Of a DNA stretch of 42,422 nt, positions 1 to 8,157 are shown one piece after another. Numbering within the stretch: the stretch's first letter is position 1; each line of letters opens with the position of its first letter. The stretch covers positions 1 through 42,422 of the forward strand of contig CADARY010000016.1 of the NCBI GenBank assembly GCA_902790375.1, given 5' to 3'. A program made the translations under genes and the position numbers. This stretch comes from Oscillospiraceae bacterium (GTDB lineage: Bacteria; Bacillota; Clostridia; Oscillospirales; Oscillospiraceae). Under the pieces are notes generated by a model that was not told the DNA's origin, searched no databases, and worked only from the letters and a program-made list of their open reading frames with translations.

Positions 1-93
1 CTTGAGGTACACAAAGTACATCTGCGAAAAAGTGCCTTTATCAGAACCCAAATTTTCTCAGGATCTGCTCTTGCCGAATTATGCGGTATTGCC
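1..93 (-). repeat. Copy 1 of a 93-bp repeat element (left end cut by the window)
   Basis: Bases 1-93 are the exact reverse complement of 30752-30844. The match starts at base 1, so the true far end lies outside the window. On the minus strand the element follows the htrA stop directly: the TAA at 94-96 is followed at once by GGCAATACCGC. It is non-coding here as far as can be seen. A short related copy lies at 5559-5580. Confidence 0.9.
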
Positions 94-1395
94 TTAATAC
101 ACGTCGTTCATCTCCATCATGGCCACGTCCACGTCGAAGCTCTCCCCTTCGCGCCAGACGGTGAAGCGGATGGTGTCGCCGATCTGCAGGCCGTCCCTGA
201 CCTTCAGGATATCGTTCGTGCTTCGGGCGGGCTCGCCGTTGACGGCGGTAATGATGTCGCCGACCCGGATGCCCTTCTCCCAGGCGTCCGTGCCCTCGGT
301 GACAGAGGATACATACAGACCCTCCGGCAGCTCATAGTGCTCTGCCGCCGTAGCGACGACGGCGCCCACGGTGATGCCGATGGCGGGGCGGCCGACGACC
401 TTCCCCTCCCGGATGAGGGCGTTGACCACGGTGCGCACCGTCGTGCTCGGGATGGCAAAGCCGATGCCCTCGATGCTTGAAAAGCTGGACATCATCTTCA
501 TATTGGTCACCCCCACGACCTGGCCGCAGCGGTTGACCAGCGCGCCGCCGGAGCTGCCCTCGTTGATGGCGGTGTCGGTCTGGATGAGGCTGATGCTGTG
601 CCCGTCATAATGCATGCCGCGGTCGATGGCGGAGACGATGCCGTCCGTGAGCGTGGAGCGGAAGTCCTCTCCCAGAGGGTTGCCGATAGCGGCGACGCTG
701 TCCCCGACGGTGAGCGCGTCGCTGTCGCCGAACACGGCCGGGGTCAAGCCCTTCGCCTCGATCTTCAGCACCGCAAGGTCGCTCTGCCTGTCATAGCCCA
801 CAAGCAGCGACTCATGCACCGTGTCGTCCTGGAGGATGACCTCTGCCCTGTTGCAGCCCTCGATCATGTGGGCATTGGTGAGGATCAGGCCGTCCTCGCT
901 CAGGATGATGCCGGAGCCCCAGTAATAGCCGATCTCCTTCTCCTCATAGGCGCGGATGCCTACGATGGAGGGCACACAGCTCCGGTAGATCTCCTGCAGG
1001 TCCATCTCCTCTTTTTCCGCCGGCACAAGCTTCAGCTCCCAGTCGGGGCGCTTTTCCACCACGGGGAGCTCCGGGGCCTTGCCGGTATTGTCCTCCATGG
1101 TATAGAAGGAGTCGAAAAAGTCCTTCCAATCCTCCGGCAGCTCATCCTCCGTCCGGATGGCCGGGGTGGGCAGCGGCTCCCAGAGGCCCGGGCGCTGGGT
1201 CGGCTCTGCGGGACTGCCGTCGGAGAAAAGGCGCGCGCTTAAGGCGATGAGCCCCACGACCAGCAGCGAGCCCAGCAGGAGCTTCAGCCCCAGGGGCATT
1301 CTCTTTTTCTTTTTCGCTGCGTTCTCCTGCGGCCTCTCCGGCTTCCGAAGAGGGGCATACCAGTCGGAGCCCTGCAGCTTTGTTTCGTTGTTCAT
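94..1395 (-). CDS. HtrA/DegP-like trypsin-type serine protease (S1C) with one PDZ domain
   Basis: A 433-residue membrane-anchored protease that probably degrades or refolds damaged proteins outside the membrane. A Lys-rich cytoplasmic N-terminus (KKKKR at 28-32) precedes one transmembrane helix at about 35-55. A Pro-rich linker follows, and the protease domain runs from about 133 to 330. The catalytic triad is visible: His176 in TNAHMIEG, Asp206 in RQSDLAVLK, Ser282 in NEGSSGGALV (a variant of the usual GNSGGAL). A PDZ domain covers about 336-428. The start ATG at 1395 has AAGAGGGAA upstream. The gene starts 12 bp after the sensor kinase stop, so the two are probably co-transcribed, as in secretion-stress systems. 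Its stop codon abuts the repeat element at 1-93. Confidence 0.93.
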   Translation of the reverse strand: MNNETKLQGSDWYAPLRKPERPQENAAKKKKRMPLGLKLLLGSLLVVGLIALSARLFSDGSPAEPTQRPGLWEPLPTPAIRTEDELPEDWKDFFDSFYTMEDNTGKAPELPVVEKRPDWELKLVPAEKEEMDLQEIYRSCVPSIVGIRAYEEKEIGYYWGSGIILSEDGLILTNAHMIEGCNRAEVILQDDTVHESLLVGYDRQSDLAVLKIEAKGLTPAVFGDSDALTVGDSVAAIGNPLGEDFRSTLTDGIVSAIDRGMHYDGHSISLIQTDTAINEGSSGGALVNRCGQVVGVTNMKMMSSFSSIEGIGFAIPSTTVRTVVNALIREGKVVGRPAIGITVGAVVATAAEHYELPEGLYVSSVTEGTDAWEKGIRVGDIITAVNGEPARSTNDILKVRDGLQIGDTIRFTVWREGESFDVDVAMMEMNDVY

Positions 1396-1407
1396 ACGTG
1401 TTCCCTC

Positions 1408-2832
1408 TTATTTTGCAAGCTTCAGTGTAAAGACAAACTCGGTCATGCCGTCCTCGCTCTTGACGGCGATATCCTCATCATGGGCGTTGATGATGGTCTT
1501 CACGAGATAGAGCCCCAGGCCCATCCCCTCCTTGTCCAGGCTGCGGGAGCGGTCGGACTTGTGGAAGCGGTCGAAGATGAAGGGCAGATCGTCCGGCGGG
1601 ATGGTCTCGCCGATATCCTTGACAGAGACGTAGGCCTTCTCCTCGTCCTTATACAGGCGCACCGTGAGGCAGCTTCCGGGAGAGGCAAACTTGACGGCGT
1701 TATCCAGCAGGTTGTAGATGACCCGGGTAATGGCGTCCTTGTCGGCCACGACCATGATATTGTTCTCCGGCAGCTGCGGGTCCACATCGAGATTTTTCTT
1801 CGTGGCCCGGTCCTCAAAGCTCAAGAGCGTCTGCAGCACAAGCTCATTGAGGTCGAAAACCGTGCGCCGGCTCTGGTCTGCGGCGAGATTCCGGGCGGAC
1901 GAAACATCCAGCATGTCGCGCACGAGGCGGGAAAGGCGCCTTGTCTCATCCCGGATGGAGATCAGATACTTGCGCTCCTCCTCCCGCGGGATCGTGCCGT
2001 CGAGGATGCCGTCGGCAAAGCCCGCGATGGTGGTCATGGGGGTCCTGAGCTCGTGGGAGACGTTGGCGATAAACTCGCTGCGCCGCGCCTCGGCCTTCTC
2101 CAGAGAGTCGGCCATTTTATTGAACGAGTCGATGAGCGCGCCCATCTCGTCGGTGGAGTCGTACTCCTGCCTGACGCGCACCGAGAAATCGCCCCGGGCA
2201 AATTTCCGCGACGCCGCGGCGATCTCGTCCAAGGGCCGGGCCATGCGCTTGGAGTAGGCCAGCGTCACGAGCATGAAGACAAAGAGCACGCCGCCCGTCA
2301 CCGCGGCGGCCAGGGTCAGGAAGGTCGACCAGTCGCCCAGGATCTTGCCGGGGGAGCTGATGACAAACACATAGCCCATGGTGCTGCCGTCCGTATCCGA
2401 ATCAATGGTGCGCCCCACCACATAGCGGTTCTCGGGAAAGAGCCCATCCAGATTCGTCAGGCCGAAGACGGTGTTCTCCCTTGCCCACTCCAGCACGTTT
2501 TCCGAGAGCTTTACGCCGATATGGCAGCAGCTGGAGGGCTTTTCGGAGCAGCGCACGATGCGCCCCTCCTCCTCGGTAATCATGATCTGGTTGTCGGTGG
2601 CGTTTGCGATGGCGGTCACGTTCATGCCGAGCAGCCAGCTGTCCATCGTGTCGTTCTGCCCGATGGCGGAGGCGAGGCGCGCCACCTCCTTGGCGCTGGC
2701 AAGCATGTTCGCCTGCAGCTCGCGCACCAGGTGCATACGCCCGATCCCCACCAGGGAGAGGCAGATCAGCATCATGCAGAAAAAAACCAGCACGGCCATC
2801 GCCGTGAAGTTTCTGAGATAAATGCTCTTCAC
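1408..2832 (-). CDS. Membrane sensor histidine kinase (HAMP-HisKA-HATPase_c)
   Basis: A 474-residue two-component sensor. TM1 is at about 11-31, an extracytoplasmic sensor region at about 32-169 contains a CSEKPSSCC cysteine cluster, and TM2 is at about 170-192. A HAMP linker follows to about 246. The phospho-acceptor is His260 in NVSHELRTP. The ATPase domain shows the N box NLLDNAVKFA, F box FIFDRFHKSD and G box GMGLGLYLV. The start is GTG at 2832, preceded by AAAGGAGG at 8-nt spacing. It has its own promoter at 2911-2938 and is followed by htrA. No response regulator gene lies next to it within the window. The pairing with HtrA suggests envelope stress sensing of the CssS type, which is an inference. 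Confidence 0.92.
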   Translation of the reverse strand: MKSIYLRNFTAMAVLVFFCMMLICLSLVGIGRMHLVRELQANMLASAKEVARLASAIGQNDTMDSWLLGMNVTAIANATDNQIMITEEEGRIVRCSEKPSSCCHIGVKLSENVLEWARENTVFGLTNLDGLFPENRYVVGRTIDSDTDGSTMGYVFVISSPGKILGDWSTFLTLAAAVTGGVLFVFMLVTLAYSKRMARPLDEIAAASRKFARGDFSVRVRQEYDSTDEMGALIDSFNKMADSLEKAEARRSEFIANVSHELRTPMTTIAGFADGILDGTIPREEERKYLISIRDETRRLSRLVRDMLDVSSARNLAADQSRRTVFDLNELVLQTLLSFEDRATKKNLDVDPQLPENNIMVVADKDAITRVIYNLLDNAVKFASPGSCLTVRLYKDEEKAYVSVKDIGETIPPDDLPFIFDRFHKSDRSRSLDKEGMGLGLYLVKTIINAHDEDIAVKSEDGMTEFVFTLKLAK

Positions 2833-2910
2833 ACTGTCCGCCTCCTTTTCGTAGATTTTCTGAATATAGCGTTCCTTTATCGCGGTACGTCACAGACGCA
2901 CGGATATTTT

Positions 2911-2938
2911 ATTATATCCCTTTTTCGCTCTTTTTCAA
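2911..2938 (-). promoter_or_regulatory. Sigma-A-type promoter of the kinase-htrA operon
   Basis: Read on the minus strand, -35 is TTGAAA (2933-2938) and -10 is a perfect TATAAT (2911-2916), with a 16-bp spacer. It gives a leader of about 70 nt before the GTG start at 2832. Confidence 0.7.
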
Positions 2939-3085
2939 TGGCGTCTTTGTGAACAAAGCGGACGAACCTGTCGCCGGCTCCCCTGCAATCCGATATCATT
3001 GTGATGCTCCATAAGCTTCTGCCCGTATGACGCTTCTGCGCCGATGTGTTCGTCATCCTTGCGCCGTCAATTGAAAAGCAAAGGA

Positions 3086-3107
3086 GGGCCGACGCCCTCA
3101 TCGGCCC
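3086..3107 (-). terminator. Probable terminator of serC-serA
   Basis: GGGCCGA (3086-3092) pairs with TCGGCCC (3101-3107) over an 8-nt loop. On the minus strand the stem is followed by TCCTTTGCTTTT. It lies about 100 bp after the serA stop. Confidence 0.5.
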
Positions 3108-3137
3108 GCCGTTTTGCAGCATTCTGCGTTTTCCGGC

Positions 3138-3159
3138 GGGTCGATCTGTGGATCGACCC
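3138..3159. terminator. Perfect 9-bp stem-loop downstream of serA
   Basis: GGGTCGATC, loop TGTG, then GATCGACCC. It has no clear T-run on either strand, so it may be an RNA 3'-end stabiliser or a weak terminator. It lies between the serA stop and the hairpin at 3086-3107. Confidence 0.4.
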
Positions 3160-3209
3160 CTGCGGTTTTGCAACCAAATACGTTTTGAAGCAGCGCGTTT
3201 TGCCTGTTT

Positions 3210-4376
3210 TCAATACAGCACTCTCACGCGCAGCACGTCGCCCATGTTGCGGATCGCGGTGGCGGTGGGCTCGCCGATGGACTCGCCGAGGTCCACAATG
3301 GTGTAGGCATACTCCCCGCGGGGCTTGTTGATCATGTGCTCGACGTTGATGTTGCGGTCGCTGATAAAATCGAGGATGCGCGTGATCATGCGCGGGACGT
3401 TGCGGTGCAGCACGCAGAGCCTGCACACGCCCATGCGCGAGAGCGTCGCGTCCGGCAGGTTCACGGAGTTTTTGATGTTGCCGTTCAGGAGATAGTCATA
3501 CAGCTCCATCGCGGCCATGGCGGCGCAGCGATCCTCACTCTCCGGGGTGCAGGCGCCGATGTGCGGCAGGGCGATCACGTTTGGGGCCTGGAGGATGACC
3601 TTGTTGGGAAAGTCCGTCACGTACTTGCCCACGCGGCCGCAGTCGAGGGCGCGGGTCATGGCCTCGTCGTCCACCACCTCGGCGCGGGACTCGTTGACGA
3701 TGCGCACGCCCATCTTCATCTTGCCGAAGGCTTCATCGTCAAACATGTGGTGCGTCTGCTCGTTATAGGGGACGTTGATACTGATGTAGTCGGCCTTGGC
3801 GTAGATGGTGTCCACATCCTCGGCCCGGATCACGTCGCGGGAGAGGCGCCAGGCGGCGTCCACCGACATGAAGGGGTCATAGCCGTAGACCACCATGCCG
3901 AGATCCAGCGCCGCGTTTGCCACCAGCGCTCCGATGGCGCCGAGGCCGACGACGCCGAGGGTCTTGCCCTGCAGCTCCGGCCCTGCGAAGGAGGCCTTGC
4001 CCCGCTCCACCATCTCGGGGATCTCGTCGCCCTTGTCGGCGATGGAGCGCACCCAGTCGATGGCGCCGATCATGTCGCGGGAGGCCATGACGAGGGAGGC
4101 GATCTCCTGCTCCTTGACGGCCTCGGCATTCGCGCCGGGGCTGTTGAAGACGACGATGCCCTTTTCCGCGCACTCCTCGATGGGGATGTTGTTGAAACCC
4201 GCCCCGGCCCGCGCAATGGCCAGCAGATTTTCACCGAACTCCATGCCGTGGAGATCGGCGCTGCGGATAAGCATGCCGTCCGGGTTTTCCACCTCCGGCC
4301 CGACCATGCAGCCGCGCTTTTCGAGCGCGCCGGTGCCGTGCTCGGAAATGGTGTTCATGGTTCTGATCTTAAACAT
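3210..4376 (-). CDS. serA: D-3-phosphoglycerate dehydrogenase
   Basis: Catalyses NAD-dependent oxidation of 3-phosphoglycerate to 3-phosphohydroxypyruvate, the first step of serine synthesis. The protein is 388 residues from the ATG at 4376. The nucleotide-binding motif GLGAIG is at 144-149 and the substrate/catalytic Arg is R231 in NESRAEVVDD. The catalytic His is H272 in ALPHIGACTPESE. The usual catalytic Glu region reads KYVTDFPNK with Asp255, a short variant without the typical ALDVFEEEP stretch. A C-terminal ACT domain (about 318-388) suggests allosteric control. An in-frame TTG at 4388 is possible, but AAGGAG fits the ATG better. The ATG overlaps the serC stop by 8 bp (ATGTTTAA), so translation is probably coupled. 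Confidence 0.93.
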   Translation of the reverse strand: MFKIRTMNTISEHGTGALEKRGCMVGPEVENPDGMLIRSADLHGMEFGENLLAIARAGAGFNNIPIEECAEKGIVVFNSPGANAEAVKEQEIASLVMASRDMIGAIDWVRSIADKGDEIPEMVERGKASFAGPELQGKTLGVVGLGAIGALVANAALDLGMVVYGYDPFMSVDAAWRLSRDVIRAEDVDTIYAKADYISINVPYNEQTHHMFDDEAFGKMKMGVRIVNESRAEVVDDEAMTRALDCGRVGKYVTDFPNKVILQAPNVIALPHIGACTPESEDRCAAMAAMELYDYLLNGNIKNSVNLPDATLSRMGVCRLCVLHRNVPRMITRILDFISDRNINVEHMINKPRGEYAYTIVDLGESIGEPTATAIRNMGDVLRVRVLY

Positions 4377-5451
4377 GTCTGACTTCAAACTCCTTCATAT
4401 AGTTCACGAGCGCCCGCACGCCCTCCACGGGCATGGCGTTGTAGACAGAGGCCCGCATGCCGCCGGCGATCTTGTGGCCCTTGAGGTTCAGAAGGCCGCG
4501 CTCCGCCGCGCCCTTGACAAAGGCCGCGTCCGTATCGGCATCGCCGGTGCGGAAGGTGACGTTCATGAAGCTGCGTGAGCCGGGCAGGGCATGGGCCTTG
4601 AAGAGGCGGCTTTCATCCAGGAAGTCGTAGAGGAGCCCTGCCCGCTCGCGCCGGCGCGCGTCCATGGCCCTGACGCCGCCCTGGGCGATCACCCAGTCAA
4701 GGGTCAGATCCAGCATGTAGATGCACCAGCAGGGCGGGGTGTTGAGCATGGAGCCGGTCTCGATCATCGTTTTGTAGCTCAGGATCTTCGGCGTGATGGG
4801 CAGCTCCCGGCCCGCGAGGGCTTTGTCCACGATCACCACCGTGAGGCCTGCGGGGGCCATGTTCTTCTGCGCGCCCGCGTAGATGAGGCCGAACCTCGAT
4901 ACATCCACCTCCCGCGAGAGGATGTCGGAGGACATGTCGCACACGAGGGTGGAGCCGGTCTCGGGCACATACTGCCACTCGGTGCCGTAGACGGTGTTAT
5001 TGGCGCAGTAGTAAAAATACTTCGCCCCCGGCGTGAGCTTGAGCTCCGCCTGGGTCGGGATGCGGTCATGGCCCGTGGGCTTCGTCGTCGCCGCGATGTG
5101 GACCGTGCCGTACTTCGCCGCTTCCTCGGCGGCCTTGCCCGAGAAGTTGCCGGTCACGGCATAATCGGCGGTGCCGCCCTCCAGAAGGTTCATGGGGATG
5201 GCAGCAAACTGGGTGGTCGCGCCGCCCTGCAGAAGCAGGATCTCGTGGCTGTCCGGCACGTTCATGAGCTGTCTGAGCTTTCCGCAGGCAGAGTCGAAGA
5301 CCTCCTGAAACAGTGCGCTGCGGTGGCTGATCTCCATGACGGACATACCACTGCCGCGGAAATTCAGCATCTCTGCCGCGGCGGTTTTCAGGGCGCTCTC
5401 CGGCATGGTGGAGGGCCCGGGCGCGAAATTATAGACCTGGTCTCTCAGCAT
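4369..5451 (-). CDS. serC: Phosphoserine aminotransferase
   Basis: PLP enzyme converting 3-phosphohydroxypyruvate and glutamate to phosphoserine, the second step of serine synthesis. It is 360 residues from the ATG at 5451. That start is chosen because AAAGGAG lies 9 nt upstream, inside the longer open frame that begins at 5481. The N-terminus reads YNFAPGPSTMP, a family hallmark. The PLP lysine is Lys196 in YAGAQKNMAPAG, and QGGATTQFAAIP is the cofactor phosphate region. It is first in the operon with serA. No serB is seen nearby. Confidence 0.95.
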   Translation of the reverse strand: MLRDQVYNFAPGPSTMPESALKTAAAEMLNFRGSGMSVMEISHRSALFQEVFDSACGKLRQLMNVPDSHEILLLQGGATTQFAAIPMNLLEGGTADYAVTGNFSGKAAEEAAKYGTVHIAATTKPTGHDRIPTQAELKLTPGAKYFYYCANNTVYGTEWQYVPETGSTLVCDMSSDILSREVDVSRFGLIYAGAQKNMAPAGLTVVIVDKALAGRELPITPKILSYKTMIETGSMLNTPPCWCIYMLDLTLDWVIAQGGVRAMDARRRERAGLLYDFLDESRLFKAHALPGSRSFMNVTFRTGDADTDAAFVKGAAERGLLNLKGHKIAGGMRASVYNAMPVEGVRALVNYMKEFEVRHV

Positions 5452-5479
5452 CGTTACCATCTCCTTTGTAATCCCGTAC

Positions 5480-5509
5480 ATTTTACAATATGTTACGAGG
5501 CTTCGTCAA
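5480..5509 (-). promoter_or_regulatory. Promoter of serC-serA
   Basis: On the minus strand -35 is TTGACG (5504-5509) and -10 is TAAAAT (5480-5485), with an 18-bp spacer. The start site falls about 20 nt before the serC ATG, which excludes the upstream in-frame start at 5481. Confidence 0.65.
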
Positions 5510-5523
5510 TGTGCCATTTATAC

Positions 5524-5551
5524 GAAACAGCCCCGGTTTCGGGGCTGTTTC
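5524..5551. terminator. Terminator after mtaB
   Basis: A perfect 12-bp stem: GAAACAGCCCCG, loop GTTT, CGGGGCTGTTTC. On the minus strand it ends in TTTC. It insulates mtaB from the serC promoter just downstream. Confidence 0.7.
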
Positions 5552-5558
5552 CTGCATC

Positions 5559-5580
5559 TTTTAGGGCAATTCCGCACAAT
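5559..5580 (+). repeat. Short end-fragment of the 93-bp repeat family
   Basis: The 22 bases here match 30747-30768 at 20 of 22 positions (TTTTAGGGCAAT, then CCGCA and AAT). Only the GGCAAT end is recognisable. It sits between the mtaB stop and its terminator, so this family appears at gene 3' ends in all three cases. Confidence 0.55.
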
Positions 5581-5605
5581 CCGTCACCGGTGTTTCCCGC
5601 AGTTT

Positions 5606-6892
5606 TCAGAGAAGCACCCCGCACAGCGTCTCGCCCTCGACGCGCTCAATGCGCACGTCGCAGAGCTGACCGCGAAGGCCGGAGCCCTCGACGCGCACGG
5701 GCATATAGGTGTCGCTGTGGCCGGTGCAGAAACCGTCCTCCTCCGATTCAAACAGGACGGGCAGCGTCAGCCCCACGCAGGAGCGGAGAAAGTCCCGGTG
5801 CATGGAATCGCACAGGCGCTGCTGCTCGTGGGCGCGCTCCTCCTTGACCTTCTTCGGGCACTGATCGGGCATCTCGTCCGCGGGCGTGCCGGGTCGGCGG
5901 GAATACGGGAAGACGTGCATGGCGGCAAAACGGCACTTTTTGAGGAAGGCGGCGGTCGCGGCGTTGTCCTCCTCCGTCTCGCCGGGAAAGCCGGTGATGA
6001 GATCGCCGGTCAGGGCGCAGCCGGGGAAATATTTTCTCAAAAGCTCGGTCTTCTCAAAAAACGCCGCGGTGTCGTACTTGCGGTTCATGGCCTTCAGGGT
6101 ACGGTCGCAGCCCGATTGGAGCGAGAGATGAAAGTGTCGGCAGAGCTTCCCCGTCGCCCGGAGACGGCGGCAGAAGTCCTCCGTGATCACCGTCGGCTCC
6201 AGGGATCCGAGCCGGATGCGCATGTGGGGGCTTGCCGCGGCGACGGCCTCGATGACGTCGGCAAGGCCGGGCCTTCCGGGCAGATCCACACCGTAGGAGG
6301 CGATCTCAATGCCGGTGAGCACGATCTCCCGGTAGCCCTCGGCGTCCAGCCTTGCGGCCTCCCGCGCAGCCTCGTCGCAGGGCAGGCTCCTCAGTCTTCC
6401 GCGCGTGTAGGGGATGATGCAGTAGGTGCAGAAATTCACGCAGCCGTCCTGGATCTTGAGCATGGCGCGGGTGCGGTGATCCACGGCCCCGGCCGGCAGG
6501 CGTTCGATGCCGCGGCGCTTGAAGGGCTCGTCGATCTCCCTTGTCTTCTCCCCGGCCGTGCAGGCCTTCACCACAGCGTCCACCAGCTTTTTCCGGTCGG
6601 CCGCGCCGAAGATCACGTCGGCGCCGATCTCCTGCACCGCGTCCGGCTCGATCTGGGAATAGCAGCCGCCCACGGCCAGCACCGCGCCGGGGTTCTCGTC
6701 CCGCAGGCGGCGGATCATCTGGCGGGATTTGCGCCCGCTCTCGGCGGTCACGGCGCAGGTATTGACGATCACGGCGTCCGCGATCTCCCCGGGCGCGGCG
6801 CGCTCGAAGCCCGCCTCGTTCAAAAAGCCCTCCATGGCCTGGGTCTCATACTGGTTGACCTTGCAGCCGAGAGTGGATATAATGTATTTCAT
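5606..6892 (-). CDS. mtaB: tRNA t6A37 methylthiotransferase (MtaB-like radical SAM enzyme)
   Basis: Adds a methylthio group to N6-threonylcarbamoyladenosine at tRNA position 37. The protein is 428 residues from the ATG at 6892, preceded by GGAG at 6-nt spacing. An in-frame start at 6940 lacks support. The N-terminal domain carries the second Fe-S cluster cysteines C10 (STLGCKVNQYET), C46 (NTCAVTAE) and C77 (GGCYSQIE). The radical SAM CxxxCxxC is C151-C155-C158 in DGCVNFCTYCIIPYTRG. A TRAM-like C-terminal segment follows. STLGCKVNQYE is typical of MtaB rather than MiaB or RimO. It is monocistronic and divergent from the cysteine desulfurase gene. Confidence 0.92.
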   Translation of the reverse strand: MKYIISTLGCKVNQYETQAMEGFLNEAGFERAAPGEIADAVIVNTCAVTAESGRKSRQMIRRLRDENPGAVLAVGGCYSQIEPDAVQEIGADVIFGAADRKKLVDAVVKACTAGEKTREIDEPFKRRGIERLPAGAVDHRTRAMLKIQDGCVNFCTYCIIPYTRGRLRSLPCDEAAREAARLDAEGYREIVLTGIEIASYGVDLPGRPGLADVIEAVAAASPHMRIRLGSLEPTVITEDFCRRLRATGKLCRHFHLSLQSGCDRTLKAMNRKYDTAAFFEKTELLRKYFPGCALTGDLITGFPGETEEDNAATAAFLKKCRFAAMHVFPYSRRPGTPADEMPDQCPKKVKEERAHEQQRLCDSMHRDFLRSCVGLTLPVLFESEEDGFCTGHSDTYMPVRVEGSGLRGQLCDVRIERVEGETLCGVLL

Positions 6893-6989
6893 GCGTTTCT
6901 CCGTTTCGTACCGATTGCCTTCCCCTCCTGGGAAAGGCAAAAGCGTTATTTGTTAACATAATCTTATATACATAATGAGGTTACCATAA

Positions 6990-8120
6990 ATGGAACACTA
7001 TCTTGACAATTCCGCCACCACGCAGGTCTGCCCCGAGGCGGCAGAGGCAGCGCTGGACGCCATGCTCCATACCTACGGCAATCCCAGCTCCACCTATACC
7101 AAGGGGCGGGAGGCAAAAAAGCTGCTGGACCGCTCCCGGAAGCTTGTGGCCGGGGCGCTGGGCTGCGAGGCAAAGGAGCTGGTGTTCACCTCCTGCGGCT
7201 CGGAGAGCGACAACTGGGCCCTGCTCGCAGGAGCCGAGGCCATGGCGCGCAGGGGCAGGCACGTCATCACGTCCCTTGTGGAGCACGACGCGGTGCGAAA
7301 ATCTGCCGAAGAGCTGGAGCGCCGCGGCTTTGAGGTGACATACTTAAAGCCCGACCGGACCGGGGCGATCCTGCCGGAGACGCTGCTGGCCGCGCTCCGC
7401 CCTGATACTATACTCGTTTCCCTGATGCTGGTCAACAACGAAACCGGGGCGGTGACGGATATTGCCACCATGTCCCGTGTTTTGAAGGAGGCAGGCTCTC
7501 TGGCCCTGCTGCATACGGACGCGGTGCAGGCCTTCATGAAGCTGGACTTCACGCCGAAGCGCCTCGGCGCGGATCTCGTGAGCATCAGCGGGCACAAGAT
7601 CCACGCCCCCAAGGGGATCGGGGCCCTGTACATCCGCCAGGGGCTGCGCCTGCGTCCCTTTATCCTCGGCGGCGCGCAGGAGGAGGGTCGCCGCGCCGGG
7701 ACCGAGGCCATGCCGCAGATCGCCGCCTTCGGGGAGGCGGCGCGCATCGCAAAGGCGGGCCTCGCGGAAAACGCCGCAAACATGGCCGCGCTCAAGGCGC
7801 TGACGAAGGAGCGGCTGGAGGCTGCGATCCCGGAGATACAGATCCTGGATACCGCCGCGCCGCACATTCTCTCCGTCTCCCTGCCGGGCTTTCGCAGCGA
7901 GGTGCTGATGAACTGGCTGGAGGCAAAGGAGATCTATGTCTCCCGCAGCTCCGCCTGTAAGAAGGGGGCGCGCAGCCACGTGCTGGAGGCCATCGGCATG
8001 GACCCGCGCCGCATCGACGGGGCCCTGCGCATCGGCTTCAGCCGCTATAACACCCGGGAGGATGTGGACGCCCTCTGCGCCGCCCTGGAGGAGGCGCACA
8101 GGACGCTTGCGCACCGATAA
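6990..8120 (+). CDS. Cysteine desulfurase (NifS/IscS family)
   Basis: PLP enzyme that removes sulfur from cysteine to form a protein persulfide for Fe-S cluster or tRNA thiolation chemistry. It is 376 residues. H99 in VEHDAVRK stacks on the cofactor, the PLP lysine is K203 in SISGHKIHAPKG, and the sulfur-carrying Cys is C323 in SRSSACKKGARS. GAGG lies upstream of the ATG. It is divergent from mtaB, itself a sulfur-inserting tRNA enzyme, which may be a functional link. No iscU or thiI gene follows; the transcript ends at a clear terminator. Confidence 0.93.
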   Translation: MEHYLDNSATTQVCPEAAEAALDAMLHTYGNPSSTYTKGREAKKLLDRSRKLVAGALGCEAKELVFTSCGSESDNWALLAGAEAMARRGRHVITSLVEHDAVRKSAEELERRGFEVTYLKPDRTGAILPETLLAALRPDTILVSLMLVNNETGAVTDIATMSRVLKEAGSLALLHTDAVQAFMKLDFTPKRLGADLVSISGHKIHAPKGIGALYIRQGLRLRPFILGGAQEEGRRAGTEAMPQIAAFGEAARIAKAGLAENAANMAALKALTKERLEAAIPEIQILDTAAPHILSVSLPGFRSEVLMNWLEAKEIYVSRSSACKKGARSHVLEAIGMDPRRIDGALRIGFSRYNTREDVDALCAALEEAHRTLAHR

Positions 8121-8124
8121 GCAA

Positions 8125-8157
8125 TTCACCGCCGGAAACCCGGCGGTGAATCTTTTT
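8125..8157 (+). terminator. Rho-independent terminator of the cysteine desulfurase gene
   Basis: TTCACCGCCGG (8125-8135), loop AAAC, CCGGCGGTGAA (8140-8150), followed by TCTTTTTTAT. The T-run overlaps the stop codon of the convergent permease gene (8157-8159). Confidence 0.9.

Larger units (their letters stand above)
2833..3209. other. 377-bp intergenic region between the histidine kinase and serA
   Basis: No convincing gene. It holds the kinase promoter and leader at the low-coordinate end, two stem-loops at 3086-3107 and 3138-3159 downstream of serA, and otherwise unremarkable sequence. The short open frames here lack ribosome sites and recognisable motifs. Confidence 0.6.

Noticed and set aside
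1480-2952. Plus-strand open frame of 490 codons across the kinase
   Set aside because: Antisense to the histidine kinase, lacking a ribosome site and any motif.
2877-3173. 98-codon open frame in the kinase-serA gap
   Set aside because: Its end runs through the kinase promoter, its composition is atypical, and it has no ribosome site or recognisable motif.
6893-6989. Promoters of the divergent mtaB and cysteine desulfurase genes
   Set aside because: The region is AT-rich with several TATATA/TTGTTA strings, but no pair has a convincing hexamer match and spacing, so no promoter is listed.
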